Program-made: the position numbers and the translations under genes | Shown here: positions 16,714 to 26,758 of the stretch, one piece after another | How the letters are laid out: each line of letters starts with the position of its first letter | Numbering within the stretch: the stretch's first letter is position 1 | Notes under the pieces: model-generated | Databases searched by the model: none | What the model was told of the DNA's origin: nothing | The model's input: the letters and a program-made list of their open reading frames with translations, nothing else | Source: G963677445 sp963677445 | GTDB taxonomy: Bacteria > Bacteroidota > Ignavibacteria > Ignavibacteriales > Melioribacteraceae | Assembly: GCA_963677445.2 (NCBI GenBank) | Contig: CAXXGF010000061.1 | Span: forward strand, 1-64,000 | DNA: 64,000 nucleotides | Reading direction: 5' to 3'

Positions 16714-18861
16714 ATGAGAACTTTTAAAATAATTGTTTTTGTGATTTTCTGTTATATACCGGTTTTCACACAACAAACACCACATCTGATAAACGGTGTT
16801 CCGATTCCATCAGACTTCCCCGCTATTTCAAGTGAAATATTTTCCGGCAAACTTTCACCTGGCAAATTATTCCTCACAAACTGGAATGGCGCTCCATATT
16901 TTATGATCTTTGAAAATGACGGCACACCATATTTTTATCACCGCGCAGAAGAATGGGTTCGCGATTTCAAATTGCAGCCGACAGGAATATTAACCCGCTT
17001 TAGGTACCAGGGCGTAGATGGATTCATCGCGATCGATTCCTCCTACCGAGTGATTGATACATTAAAATGTGTAAATGACTACGAAACAAATCCGCATGAA
17101 CTGATCTTTACCGAAAACGGCAGGTATTATCTGATAGCCACCGGCTTTCGGCAGGTAAATATGAGTGTCATCGTTCCCGGCGGCGATCCGGCGGCGACAA
17201 TAGTTGATAATCACATCCAGGGCTTTAAACCGGATGGCAGCCTCTTTTTTGAGTGGCTCTGTTATGATCATTTCGATATTACCGACGCTATATATACCGA
17301 CCTGACAGCTTCCAAAATCGACTGGGTTCATATGAATTCCATCGCGGTGGATTACGACGGGCATCTGGTTATATCGAGCAGGCATCTCAGTGAAGTAACC
17401 AAAATAAATATAAATACCGGCGAAATGATCTGGCGTCTCGGAGGTGAAAATAATCAATTCGATTTTCCGGAAGGTGATCCGGGACTTTCTTATCAGCATG
17501 ACGCAAGACCTGTGGAAGGCAAACCGGGGCAATATACAATTTTTGATAATGGCAATTTTCACTCTCCCCGCATTTCAAGAGCTGTGGAGTTTTTTATTGA
17601 CACAGTTAATCTGAAAGTGGAAAAGATATGGGAATATAAGGATTCTCCTTCCCGCTATACCCCCTGGATGGGAAATGTTCAAAGGCTGCCAAACGGCAAC
17701 TCCCTGATAAATTACGCGGATGCTTCGCTGCCAAAAGTTGTGGAAGTAACTCCGGCCGGAGAAAAAGTATTTGAAGCCGACTTTATTTCTCCGGCACATT
17801 GTTACCGCGCTTTCAGGTTTGACTGGAATTCCTCCGCACCCGCGCCATATTTATTAATCGATTCATGGCCCGATAAAATTGATCTGATTTTTAATAAGTT
17901 CGGTGATAATGATATAAACAGGTATATCATTTGGGCAGGTTTTCACCCCGATTCACTGGAAAGATTTGATTCAACCGATGTGCCATATAAATCATATTCC
18001 TCCCTGCTAAATGACACGACATACTATTTTGCTGTCAGCGCCATCAACGGGGCAGGAACAGAGAGCGCTATTTCTAATATTGAAAATATCGATATTAGTT
18101 TTCTGACTCCCGGTGAAAATCTTATCCGAAACGGTTCTTTTAATTCCGGTTTGGAAAACTGGAATTTTTATGTGGCTTCAGGCGCTTCAGCAGAAGGGAA
18201 TGTAACACAGGAGAATAAATATAAAATTGATATTCAAAATCCTGGAAATAATTATGATGAAATTGTCTTATATCAGGAAAATCTACCCATGGTAAATGGT
18301 CATAAATACAGAATAATATTTGATCTTCAGGCTGAATCGGAAAGAATCATTGAAATGAAAATTGTTGCCGCCGAGCCACCATACCGAAACTACAGCAGCA
18401 CCGGGGCGCTCATCACTAAGGCAGATAATTCAACATTTCAGTTTGATTTCACAATGGAAGAACAAACCGATTACCACGGCAGATTGATATTTAGTTGCGG
18501 CAGATATCAGCCGGGACTGCTTTTTGATAATATATCAGTCAGAGATGTTACAACATCACCGGTAAAGCCTGAAGAGAGAAACGGTAAAGAATCTTTTTTT
18601 GCCGCTTACCCTAATCCTTTCAATAGCAACGCGAAAATATTTTACCGGTCTTCCGATAAATGTTACCTGGATATCAATATATTCAATATACTTGGTGAGA
18701 AAATCATTAATGTTTTCTCAGGTTATCATCAGCCGGGAATTTCCGAGTTCCCGGTTCAGATGGAAAACTTGCCATCCGGAATATATTTATGTATATTATT
18801 GAAGAAAATAGATAATATTGTAATTGATAAAAATGTGTTAAAGTTACTATTACTAAAATAA
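16714..18861 (+). CDS. arylsulfotransferase-like secreted protein with T9SS sorting domain (copy 1)
   Basis: 715 residues, first of four tandem paralogues. A signal peptide (1-20) is followed by an arylsulfotransferase (ASST, PF05935/PF14269 type) beta-propeller at about 25-395. Three conserved His positions are visible: His128 in NPHELIF, His206 in HMNSIAVD and His262 in YQHDARP (with Arg265). By analogy to bacterial AssT these may include the His that carries the sulfo group; this is inference. Then come a fibronectin-like stretch (about 390-465), a CBM-like beta-sandwich (about 470-615, ENLIRNGSFNSGLENW) and a T9SS tail (about 625-715, AYPNPFNSN to the end). The tail directs export across the outer membrane. 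Gap to the next gene is 13 bp. Confidence 0.8.
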   Translation: MRTFKIIVFVIFCYIPVFTQQTPHLINGVPIPSDFPAISSEIFSGKLSPGKLFLTNWNGAPYFMIFENDGTPYFYHRAEEWVRDFKLQPTGILTRFRYQGVDGFIAIDSSYRVIDTLKCVNDYETNPHELIFTENGRYYLIATGFRQVNMSVIVPGGDPAATIVDNHIQGFKPDGSLFFEWLCYDHFDITDAIYTDLTASKIDWVHMNSIAVDYDGHLVISSRHLSEVTKININTGEMIWRLGGENNQFDFPEGDPGLSYQHDARPVEGKPGQYTIFDNGNFHSPRISRAVEFFIDTVNLKVEKIWEYKDSPSRYTPWMGNVQRLPNGNSLINYADASLPKVVEVTPAGEKVFEADFISPAHCYRAFRFDWNSSAPAPYLLIDSWPDKIDLIFNKFGDNDINRYIIWAGFHPDSLERFDSTDVPYKSYSSLLNDTTYYFAVSAINGAGTESAISNIENIDISFLTPGENLIRNGSFNSGLENWNFYVASGASAEGNVTQENKYKIDIQNPGNNYDEIVLYQENLPMVNGHKYRIIFDLQAESERIIEMKIVAAEPPYRNYSSTGALITKADNSTFQFDFTMEEQTDYHGRLIFSCGRYQPGLLFDNISVRDVTTSPVKPEERNGKESFFAAYPNPFNSNAKIFYRSSDKCYLDINIFNILGEKIINVFSGYHQPGISEFPVQMENLPSGIYLCILLKKIDNIVIDKNVLKLLLLK

Positions 18862-18874
18862 ACAGGGATGAAAA

Positions 18875-21025
18875 GTGAGGTATTTTCTATTAAAGCAGGC
18901 ATTACTCTTTTCACTTATTTTTATTCTCTTTCCCTCCGGAAATATTGCCCAGGAAATTTACAAAGTAAATAGTTCAGCGCTTCCATGCGATTTCCCCTCT
19001 TTTACCCCTTCCATTCATGACCACGGTTGCGCCCCGGGCCGTTTATTCCTCAATAACAGGAACGAAACCAATTACCTGCTCATTCTAAATGCAGATGGCA
19101 GCCCCTATTTTTACAGGAGGGCCAAGGAGGCTTCATGGGGACTACAGCCCCAACAAAATAATACAATAAGCTGGTATGAAGGACTTAATCTTAACGGATT
19201 CATTGTTATGGATTCTTCATTTACAATTTGTGACACAATAAAGGCAGTTAATAATTATATCACCGATCCCCATGATTTGCAGATTTTACAGAATGGAGGA
19301 TATTTATTGATCGGGCATAAATATATCTCCGTTGATATGAGCCAGATTGTTCCCGGGGGTAATCCCGACGCGGTTGTTGTTGAAAATTGCATCCAGGAAT
19401 TTGATCCCTCAGGAAATCTGATTTTTGAATGGGAGGGTTTTGATCATATCGATATTGCCGATGCTGTTTATATCAATCTTACTTCTGCAACAATAGATTA
19501 TATGCATATTAATTCTGTCGCCGTGGATTATGATGACAATCTTCTAATCTCAAGCAGACACCTCTGTGAAGTTACAAAAATTAACAGAATATCGGGAGAC
19601 ATAATCTGGAGATTGGGCGGAGTCAATAATCAATTCACCTACTTAAATGATTCACTCGGTTTCTCTTTTCAGCACGATGCCCGGCCAGTAACGGGAAAAC
19701 CCGGTTACTATACAATTTTTGACAATGGTAACTATAATCAGCCCCGGGAATCCAGAGTAATAGAATTGATTTTAGACACTCTGGATATGACCGTGAAAAA
19801 GAACTGGGAATATCGTCATAGTCCACCGATTTATTCACGAAAAATGTGCAACGCGCAGAGGTTACCGAATGGCAATACCCTCGTAAGTTATTCCATGCCC
19901 GATCAGCCCAAAGCCGTTGAGGTAAATCCCGAAGGCGATATTATATATGAAGCGGATTTTGATTTCCCTACTGAATCTTACCGTGCCTTTAAGAAAGAAT
20001 GCAACTTTATTGCCGCTGCGCCTTATTTAATAGTTGAACCATATCAGGATTATCTGAAGCTTATTTACAATAAATTTGGAGATACAAAAGTAAAAGGTTA
20101 TAGTATTTTTATGGGTCTGACAACCTCACAAATGCATTTCCTGTTATATACAGAAGAACCTTATTTAGAATTTTCCGAGCTAATCAATCACAAAAAATAC
20201 TATTTTAAGGTGCAATCAGTTCACACAGACGGGTCTTTAAGTAGTTTTTCCAATATCGCGGATGCTTTTGTGAAATTTCAGGCTCCAAATGAAAATATGA
20301 TTCTGAACGGAAGTTTTTCTCAGAATCTCTTCTTCTGGAATCTTGATTACTCCAATGGCGCCAGCGCTTCCATGCAGGTAAATGATCTGGGTGAGCTGGA
20401 AGTTAAGATAATCACTCCCGGAAATGATTTAAATAATATTGTCCTTATACAGAATGATATCACACTGGAAAAAGGTAAAAAGTATAAACTGGAATTTGAT
20501 ATCCGATCTGAGGAGAACCGCCTGGCTAATGTAAAGATACAAAGGAACAGCACTCCTTACGAGAATTTCAGCCAGACCGGGGATATAATTGTTCCTTCAA
20601 GAGGGAAAAATTATCAGTTTGAATTTGAAATGGGATCAAATACATTATTTACAGCGCGACTGGTATTCGAATTAGGTAAATACGAAAGCGCTATCTATCT
20701 TGATAACGTCAGTCTGACTGAAGAGATTCCTCCATCATCAACTTTTGATTCTTTCAGAGAAGAGATTATCTTAAAAGCTGGTGTTTATCCGAATCCGTTT
20801 AATGAATCAGCCATGTTAAGTTTTATCCTCAATAAAGACTCTGATGTAAAAGTAGAGCTGTTTGATATTCTGGGAAGAAAAATTAAGAATGTAATTGACC
20901 GCAGAATGTACAGCGGGCCTGTAAATATTCCTTTGGAATTAGGACATTATTCATCAGGTATATATTTTTACAGATTGACTGCCGATAATTACTCTCTGTG
21001 TGATAAAATCATGTATCTTAAATAA
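18875..21025 (+). CDS. arylsulfotransferase-like secreted protein with T9SS sorting domain (copy 2)
   Basis: 716 residues from a GTG at 18875 placed just after the previous stop and an aggga ribosome site. The domain order is as in copy 1: signal peptide (to about GNIAQ), ASST-like propeller with His133 (DPHDLQIL), His211 (HINSVAVD) and His267/Arg270 (FQHDARP), fibronectin-like region, CBM-like domain (MILNGSFSQNLFFWNL) and a T9SS tail (VYPNPFNESA to MYLK). Sequence differs throughout from copy 1, so the duplication is old and all copies have been kept intact. Probably cotranscribed with its neighbours. Confidence 0.8.
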   Translation: MRYFLLKQALLFSLIFILFPSGNIAQEIYKVNSSALPCDFPSFTPSIHDHGCAPGRLFLNNRNETNYLLILNADGSPYFYRRAKEASWGLQPQQNNTISWYEGLNLNGFIVMDSSFTICDTIKAVNNYITDPHDLQILQNGGYLLIGHKYISVDMSQIVPGGNPDAVVVENCIQEFDPSGNLIFEWEGFDHIDIADAVYINLTSATIDYMHINSVAVDYDDNLLISSRHLCEVTKINRISGDIIWRLGGVNNQFTYLNDSLGFSFQHDARPVTGKPGYYTIFDNGNYNQPRESRVIELILDTLDMTVKKNWEYRHSPPIYSRKMCNAQRLPNGNTLVSYSMPDQPKAVEVNPEGDIIYEADFDFPTESYRAFKKECNFIAAAPYLIVEPYQDYLKLIYNKFGDTKVKGYSIFMGLTTSQMHFLLYTEEPYLEFSELINHKKYYFKVQSVHTDGSLSSFSNIADAFVKFQAPNENMILNGSFSQNLFFWNLDYSNGASASMQVNDLGELEVKIITPGNDLNNIVLIQNDITLEKGKKYKLEFDIRSEENRLANVKIQRNSTPYENFSQTGDIIVPSRGKNYQFEFEMGSNTLFTARLVFELGKYESAIYLDNVSLTEEIPPSSTFDSFREEIILKAGVYPNPFNESAMLSFILNKDSDVKVELFDILGRKIKNVIDRRMYSGPVNIPLELGHYSSGIYFYRLTADNYSLCDKIMYLK

Positions 21026-21048
21026 AGGGGATTTTTACGGTCACAGAT

Positions 21049-23184
21049 ATGAAAGTGCTAATTTTATTTTTATTCTTGTTTAATTTTTTTTCACCTGCTG
21101 AATTTGAGAAGGGATCAAAAAGAAGAACCATAATTTCACTACCTTCCGATTTTCCTTTTTTTACCCCGTCAATAAATCTCCCGGGAAAATCTGAAGGAAA
21201 AATATTTATTGACCATAATGATGGCCGGTCATACCTGATGATACTCAATGATGACGGCTCTCCCTTTTTTTATTGGAAAACAAAGTTCCCGACTTCAGGT
21301 TTTGAACCACAACCCGGAGGAAAAATAAGCTGGAATGAGGGATGGCCACATCGTTTTTTTATTGTAATGGATTCGACTTTTACTATAACAGATACTCTGA
21401 CTGCCGTTAATGGTTATTCCACCGATCCGCATGAACTTGAGATGCTGCCGGGCGGCGGATATTTTATCTCCTGTTTTAAGGAAATTCCAGTCGATATGAG
21501 TCTGATATATCCGGGTGGAAATCCCGACGCTCTGGTAATTGATAACAGCATTCAGGAATTTGATGAAAACAAAAACCTTATCTTTGAATGGAAAGGAATT
21601 GACCATTTTGAAATAACCGACGCAATTCATGTTAATTTGCTCGGTTCGCTAATCGACTTTATGCATCTTAACTCTATTGCCGTTGATTATGACAATAACT
21701 TAATCATTTCCAGCCGGAATTTATGTGAAATAACAAAGATAAACCGGACAAACGGTGAAATTATCTGGCGGCTGGGTGGAAATAACAATCAGTTTTATTT
21801 CCTGAATGACTCTCTCAGGTTTTCCTATCAGCATGACGCCAAACCAACTCCCGGCAAACCAAACCACTATACTCTTTTTGATAATGCCAAATATTCTTAT
21901 GATTACAGCCGGGTAGTTGAATATTATGTCGATACACTGAACATGACTGTTAAAAAAGTATGGGAATTCATACCGGAACAACAATATTTTTCAGCGCATA
22001 AAGGGAATGCTCAAAGACTGCCGAATGGAAATACTTTTGCTAACTTCGCTCTTGAAGATATGCCAAAGGCAGTTGAAATTAGTCCTGAAGGAGATGATGT
22101 GCTCTACCAGGCCGATTTTTCTGATCAGGTTCAATGTTACAGAGTGTTCAGAAAAAAATGCAATTACAGGGCATATAAACCTTACCTTATTGCCGAGCCT
22201 TTTCATGACAGACTCAGACTTGTATTTAACCATTTTGGCGATACAACCGTAACAAAATATCAGATATTTTATGGAGATGATCCGCAAATTTTGCTTCCCG
22301 CTTTCGTCACAGAAGAAACATCAGTTGAACTTACACAACTGAACAATAATTACCTTTATTATTTTGCCGTAAAATCAATAGATAGTGATGGGAATTACAG
22401 CGAGTTCTCCAATGTTGAAAAAGTAAAGACTCATTTTGTGGCGCCGGGAGGAAATATTCTTTTAAATGGTGGTTTCGGCCAATCAACAATAAACTGGTTT
22501 TTATTAACTGAAAACAACGGAAACGCGTCGGGAAGCATAAATTCCGCGGGTGAATATGAAATAGATATATCAGAAGCGGGTGAAAAATTTTCAGATATAC
22601 AGCTCAGACAGAATGATATAACCTTAATAAAGGGTAAAACTTATGAGCTGGAATTTGACGGCAGGTCTGATACAGATCGTCTCATCGAGGTTGTCATTCA
22701 AAGAGCCGGCCCAACATATACTGCTTACAGCCAGATTGGAACAATTATTATTCACGATTACACAAAACATTTTAATTTTAGTTTTGAGATGAATTCTCCC
22801 AATGATTACACTGCGCGCCTGGTTTTCAGATGCGGAAAATATGAAGGTAATATTTTTCTGGATAATATTGTTCTTAAGGAAGAGGGACCGGTTGGCATTA
22901 AATCTTTCGAATCAGACAGACAGGTATTTTCACTTAGCCAGAACTATCCCAATCCTTTTAACAGCGCAACTTCTATTTCCTTCTTTATTCCACGTGAAGG
23001 GCATACAACTCTTGAGATATATGATCTTTTGGGCCGAAAAGTCACAACTGTTCTTAATGATAACCTGAAGAGCGGACAACACTCCGTCAGTTTTAGTGCA
23101 AAAAATTTGGTATCAGGAGTATATTTTTACAAACTGGAATCGGGGAACTTCAGAGAAGTCAGGAAAATGTTATATTTAAAGTAA
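21049..23184 (+). CDS. arylsulfotransferase-like secreted protein with T9SS sorting domain (copy 3)
   Basis: 711 residues, same architecture as copies 1 and 2, starting 23 bp after copy 2. Conserved His residues are at 128 (DPHELEML), 206 (HLNSIAVD) and 262 (YQHDAKP). The Arg after the last His is Lys265 here, a conservative change at what is otherwise a fixed position in copies 1 and 2. A CBM-like domain (NILLNGGFGQSTINWF) precedes a T9SS tail with the full motif NYPNPFNSAT. It is likely exported and attached to or released from the cell surface. Confidence 0.8.
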   Translation: MKVLILFLFLFNFFSPAEFEKGSKRRTIISLPSDFPFFTPSINLPGKSEGKIFIDHNDGRSYLMILNDDGSPFFYWKTKFPTSGFEPQPGGKISWNEGWPHRFFIVMDSTFTITDTLTAVNGYSTDPHELEMLPGGGYFISCFKEIPVDMSLIYPGGNPDALVIDNSIQEFDENKNLIFEWKGIDHFEITDAIHVNLLGSLIDFMHLNSIAVDYDNNLIISSRNLCEITKINRTNGEIIWRLGGNNNQFYFLNDSLRFSYQHDAKPTPGKPNHYTLFDNAKYSYDYSRVVEYYVDTLNMTVKKVWEFIPEQQYFSAHKGNAQRLPNGNTFANFALEDMPKAVEISPEGDDVLYQADFSDQVQCYRVFRKKCNYRAYKPYLIAEPFHDRLRLVFNHFGDTTVTKYQIFYGDDPQILLPAFVTEETSVELTQLNNNYLYYFAVKSIDSDGNYSEFSNVEKVKTHFVAPGGNILLNGGFGQSTINWFLLTENNGNASGSINSAGEYEIDISEAGEKFSDIQLRQNDITLIKGKTYELEFDGRSDTDRLIEVVIQRAGPTYTAYSQIGTIIIHDYTKHFNFSFEMNSPNDYTARLVFRCGKYEGNIFLDNIVLKEEGPVGIKSFESDRQVFSLSQNYPNPFNSATSISFFIPREGHTTLEIYDLLGRKVTTVLNDNLKSGQHSVSFSAKNLVSGVYFYKLESGNFREVRKMLYLK

Positions 23185-23217
23185 GGAAGTGACATTTTAC
23201 AAATCATGAGGACATTT

Positions 23218-26052
23218 ATGAAAAAACTACTTGTACTATTATTTGTTTCATCACTAATTTTTGGCGGAAAGGGACCGTTCAAATATGTATCCCCTCTTCC
23301 GGATTCAAAGGATAATTCAAGAGAAAGCACAATCATTCTTTACGAAGGCGGCTTCGTAAGTGAAAGTGAGCTGGCTTCACCTGGTTTAATTTCTGTCACC
23401 GGCTCGATTTCGGGACAAATTGATGGAAACGTAATACTTTCTTCTGATGGCAAAACAGTGATTTTCAAACCGGTTCAAAAATTTGAACCTTCAGAGAAAG
23501 TGACCGTTAAAATTTCACCCGGAATTAATATGCTGGATGGAAGAATGTTAAATGGAACAGAATATTCATTTAAAATTACTCCCCTCCCCGAAAGACTCGA
23601 TCCACACTTTTATATAGAAGAATACCGGCGAGAATTCCGGAACGACTTTTCACAGGGATTTCTTGCCAAAACCGATACCGTACCCTCCAATTTCCCCTCT
23701 ATTTCAACCGAAGTCCTGGGTGAAACAGGTGAAGGATATGTTTTTATTAATGTATCAAGAGATATTCCGGGTGTTGGTTATTACATAATGATGCTAAATA
23801 ATGACGGCGCTCCCTTTTATTATAAAGAATGTGAAAATGATTATACATATGATTTTAAGATACAGCCAAATGGTTATTTGACATACGCGCAACTATTCGA
23901 ACATCACTCCTATACCGGCGGCGGAGATGTCGTCCATATGGTTATGGATAACAGCTTCACAGTGGTTGACAGTTTCAAAATGGGTAATGGTTATGTCGCG
24001 GAAGCTCATGATTTCCAGATGCTTCCAAACGGGCATGGGCTTCTCTTCGGTTATGATCTGCAGCTCATGGACCTGACACACATCGGGGGGTGGCCCAATG
24101 CCAAAGTAGCGCAGACAGTTGTTCAGGAGCTTGATCAGGATAAAAACGTTGTGTTTCAGTGGCGGTCCGGCGATCATTACGCTTTTGAAGATACAAAATT
24201 TCCACGTTTAACCGGTTCGGCTTTTGACCCGATTCATGTTAATTCCATTATTATGGATACTGACGGAAATTTAATTTTAACTTCCAACGGTCTTTCGGAA
24301 GCGACAAAAATTAGCAGGGAAACAGGAGAAATAATCTGGCGTCTCGGCGGAAAAAACAATATGTTTGAATGGATAGGAGATAACGCTGAATTCTCTAACG
24401 GTCTCCATAATATCAGCCGCCTGCCGAATGGACATATCATGTTTTTTGATAATTATCATCCTGCCTCCGGCGCTCCCGCGCGTTCAGTTGAGTATGACCT
24501 GGATGAAGTGGCTATGACTGCCGAACTGGTCTGGCATTATACTCCCGAACCTCTTATAAAAGCTCACAGGAGAGGCAGTTCGCAGAGGCTGCCTAACGGC
24601 AATACCATTATCGGATGGGGATCGGCAAGCGATGATGACAGCCTGGCGGTTACAGAAGTAAATGCCGAAGGTGAAGTTGTGTTCAATCTTCGTTTCAATC
24701 ATGAAGGAATGGCCAGCTACCGCGCGTTTCGATTCCCCTTTACCAACGGAGCCCCGGCGGCGGATGTAACAATAACCGAAGTAATGACCGGAAACACCTA
24801 TGAATTTATGGAATCGGACACCAATAACACCGGCGTAAAAATTAAAATCAATTCTCTTATTGGCGCCGGATATAATTCTTTAACTGTGAAAAAATATAAT
24901 TTCGCTCCCTTAGAACCCATTTTTTTTGGAAAAGCCCCTATAGTGATTCCTCAAAGAATTGTTGTTTCGGAAAACGGTATCAACAGTATAAATGCCGATA
25001 TCAGGTTTAATGCTGAAAAATGGGGGATCGATAACCTTGAAGATTATATCGTTTACCACCGCCCCTTTGAAGGCAACGGACTTTTCCAGGAACTGGTTAC
25101 TACATATAATACCGTAACAGGTGAAATTATCGGAACATCTTCCGAGCTGGGTGAATTTATTGTCGCGCGCCCCGACTTTGAATCAACCGTCTATAAGCCG
25201 CATCCTTTCGCCCCGGCTGATTCAGGTTCTGTAAACCAGACTCTCCCGGTTACTATCCGCTGGACACCTGTTGGTTATGTCACCGGATACACACTCCAGG
25301 TTTCCAAAGATGAAAACTTCGGGAATTTTGTTGTGAATGAAGATAACCTGGTTGACGCCATTTATACCATTGATAATGTCGATAATAACAGCACATATTA
25401 CTGGCGTGTGAATTCTGAAAATGACGCCGGTACAAGCGACTGGTGTCAAACACAGATCTTTAGCACAGCGGCTCCATTTATACAGGTCACATCCCCTGAT
25501 GGCGGTGAAGAATGGCAGCGGGGGTTTGAATACTTCATTACCTGGAGTGACAATATCGAGGAGGATATCAATATATCTTATGAAAAGAGCGGAACAGGCG
25601 CGTGGATTGACGTAACAGATTATGAAAGCACGGGCGGTTATAAGTGGGAAATTCCCTCCAATCTCGAACCGGGTGATTATAACATGAGAATAAGAAGCAC
25701 GGTTGATACTAACATGAAATCTGTAAGCGCTCAGCCTTTCAGCATAATAGATACCGTAACTTCCGTTGAAGATGAAATCGAATTGGCAAATGATTACAGA
25801 CTTCATCAGAACTACCCTAATCCATTCAACCCGGAAACTAAGATCGTCTTTGAAATACCGAAAAGTGAAATGGTAACCCTTAAAGTTTACGATGTTCTTG
25901 GCCGTGAAGTTGCCAATCTTGTAAGTGAATATATGAATGCCGGCATGCACGAAGTTTTCTTCTCGGCATCCGGTCTTTCAAGCGGGATATATTTCTACAG
26001 CATTGAAACGTCCGGATTTACATCCAGACGAAAGATGTTGCTGCTGAAATAA
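23218..26052 (+). CDS. large arylsulfotransferase-like protein with Big_5 and T9SS domains (copy 4)
   Basis: 944 residues from the ATG at 23218, chosen because gagga lies 5-8 bp before it and it begins directly with the signal peptide MKKLLVLLFVSSLIFGG; an in-frame ATG at 23206 adds four residues. Unlike its neighbours it has an N-terminal SbsA/Big_5-like Ig domain (about 30-125), then the ASST propeller (about 150-520) with His in AEAHDFQML, IHVNSIIMD and GLHNISRL. After that come a beta-rich middle, a fibronectin-like domain (about 650-755, ending STYYWRVNSENDAG), a Kre9/KNH-like Ig domain (about 760-845) and a classic T9SS tail (NYPNPFNPETK). This closes the tandem cluster. Confidence 0.8.
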   Translation: MKKLLVLLFVSSLIFGGKGPFKYVSPLPDSKDNSRESTIILYEGGFVSESELASPGLISVTGSISGQIDGNVILSSDGKTVIFKPVQKFEPSEKVTVKISPGINMLDGRMLNGTEYSFKITPLPERLDPHFYIEEYRREFRNDFSQGFLAKTDTVPSNFPSISTEVLGETGEGYVFINVSRDIPGVGYYIMMLNNDGAPFYYKECENDYTYDFKIQPNGYLTYAQLFEHHSYTGGGDVVHMVMDNSFTVVDSFKMGNGYVAEAHDFQMLPNGHGLLFGYDLQLMDLTHIGGWPNAKVAQTVVQELDQDKNVVFQWRSGDHYAFEDTKFPRLTGSAFDPIHVNSIIMDTDGNLILTSNGLSEATKISRETGEIIWRLGGKNNMFEWIGDNAEFSNGLHNISRLPNGHIMFFDNYHPASGAPARSVEYDLDEVAMTAELVWHYTPEPLIKAHRRGSSQRLPNGNTIIGWGSASDDDSLAVTEVNAEGEVVFNLRFNHEGMASYRAFRFPFTNGAPAADVTITEVMTGNTYEFMESDTNNTGVKIKINSLIGAGYNSLTVKKYNFAPLEPIFFGKAPIVIPQRIVVSENGINSINADIRFNAEKWGIDNLEDYIVYHRPFEGNGLFQELVTTYNTVTGEIIGTSSELGEFIVARPDFESTVYKPHPFAPADSGSVNQTLPVTIRWTPVGYVTGYTLQVSKDENFGNFVVNEDNLVDAIYTIDNVDNNSTYYWRVNSENDAGTSDWCQTQIFSTAAPFIQVTSPDGGEEWQRGFEYFITWSDNIEEDINISYEKSGTGAWIDVTDYESTGGYKWEIPSNLEPGDYNMRIRSTVDTNMKSVSAQPFSIIDTVTSVEDEIELANDYRLHQNYPNPFNPETKIVFEIPKSEMVTLKVYDVLGREVANLVSEYMNAGMHEVFFSASGLSSGIYFYSIETSGFTSRRKMLLLK

Positions 26053-26078
26053 TTTATCGGCTGAATAAAATCAATTTA

Positions 26079-26108
26079 TGCAGAGACGCAAAATTTTGCG
26101 TCTCTGCA
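26079..26108. repeat. 30-bp perfect palindrome at the 3' end of the cluster
   Basis: The arms tgcagagacgcaaaa and ttttgcgtctctgca meet without a loop, 27 bp past the stop of the fourth arylsulfotransferase gene. Similar palindromes follow gene ends at 42127-42156 and 51540-51567. It could fold as a transcription-ending or mRNA-stabilising hairpin, though no T run follows. Confidence 0.85.
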
Positions 26109-26116
26109 ACATCTGT

Positions 26117-26758
26117 ATGAAATCAAAAGATCTCAGGGTATTGATGAATAGAATTTACAGGGATTCCGCGGATAATTCCCCTCCCTGGGATATCGATAAT
26201 CCCCCCGATATTCTCAAATCTTTTATTGATAGCAAAAAAATATCTCCCTGCAAGACACTCGATATCGGGTGCGGCTCCGGAAGAAATTCAATATATCTTG
26301 CCCGAAAAGGCTATGATGTTACAGGCGTTGACCTGTCGGATGAAGCTGTAAAAATTGCCGGGAGAAAAGCGGAACATTCCGGAATAAAATGCCGGTTTTT
26401 TCAGGCCGACCTGACCGCAAAAAAAACTGTTACTAACGATACTTTCGACTTTATTCTTGAATGGCAGGCGCTTCATCACATACCCTTTGATGAAAGGAAA
26501 CAATATATCAATAATGTTCACTCACTCCTCTGCGAGGATGGTTTTTATTTCGCGTGCTGTTTCAGTGAGGATGACAGCAGCTTTGAAGGTACGGGAAAGA
26601 TCAGGCAAACATCCGTCGGTACAACATTGTTTATGTCTGCCAAAGAAGAACTTGCAAAATTGTATTCACCTTATTTTGAAATAATTTCTCTTGAGGATGT
26701 ATCAACCGAGGGCAAAAAAGGAACTCATAAATCGATTCTGGCGCTGTTAAAAAAGTAA
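26117..26758 (+). CDS. class I SAM-dependent methyltransferase (TehB/UbiE-like)
   Basis: 213 residues from the ATG at 26117. An earlier in-frame ATG at 26078 lies inside the palindrome and is unlikely to be the start. Motif I is TLDIGCGSGRNSIYLARKG, the acidic post-I residue lies in VTGVDLSDEAV, and motif IV is FDFILEWQALHHIPFDER. The C-terminal segment ends in HKSILALLKK. The family transfers a methyl group from S-adenosylmethionine to small molecules; the N-terminal PPWDIDNPPDIL is typical of the tellurite/thiopurine-like branch. The substrate is not predictable. It is not clearly cotranscribed with the upstream cluster, because the hairpin lies between. Confidence 0.8.
   Translation: MKSKDLRVLMNRIYRDSADNSPPWDIDNPPDILKSFIDSKKISPCKTLDIGCGSGRNSIYLARKGYDVTGVDLSDEAVKIAGRKAEHSGIKCRFFQADLTAKKTVTNDTFDFILEWQALHHIPFDERKQYINNVHSLLCEDGFYFACCFSEDDSSFEGTGKIRQTSVGTTLFMSAKEELAKLYSPYFEIISLEDVSTEGKKGTHKSILALLKK

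Noticed and set aside
25222..25950. 242-codon minus-strand frame under the fourth arylsulfotransferase gene
   Set aside because: Antisense to Ig-like and T9SS domains with clear family motifs; no start signal.
26078..26116. Earlier start for the methyltransferase
   Set aside because: The ATG is part of a 30-bp palindrome that probably forms a hairpin, and the encoded residues are not family-like.
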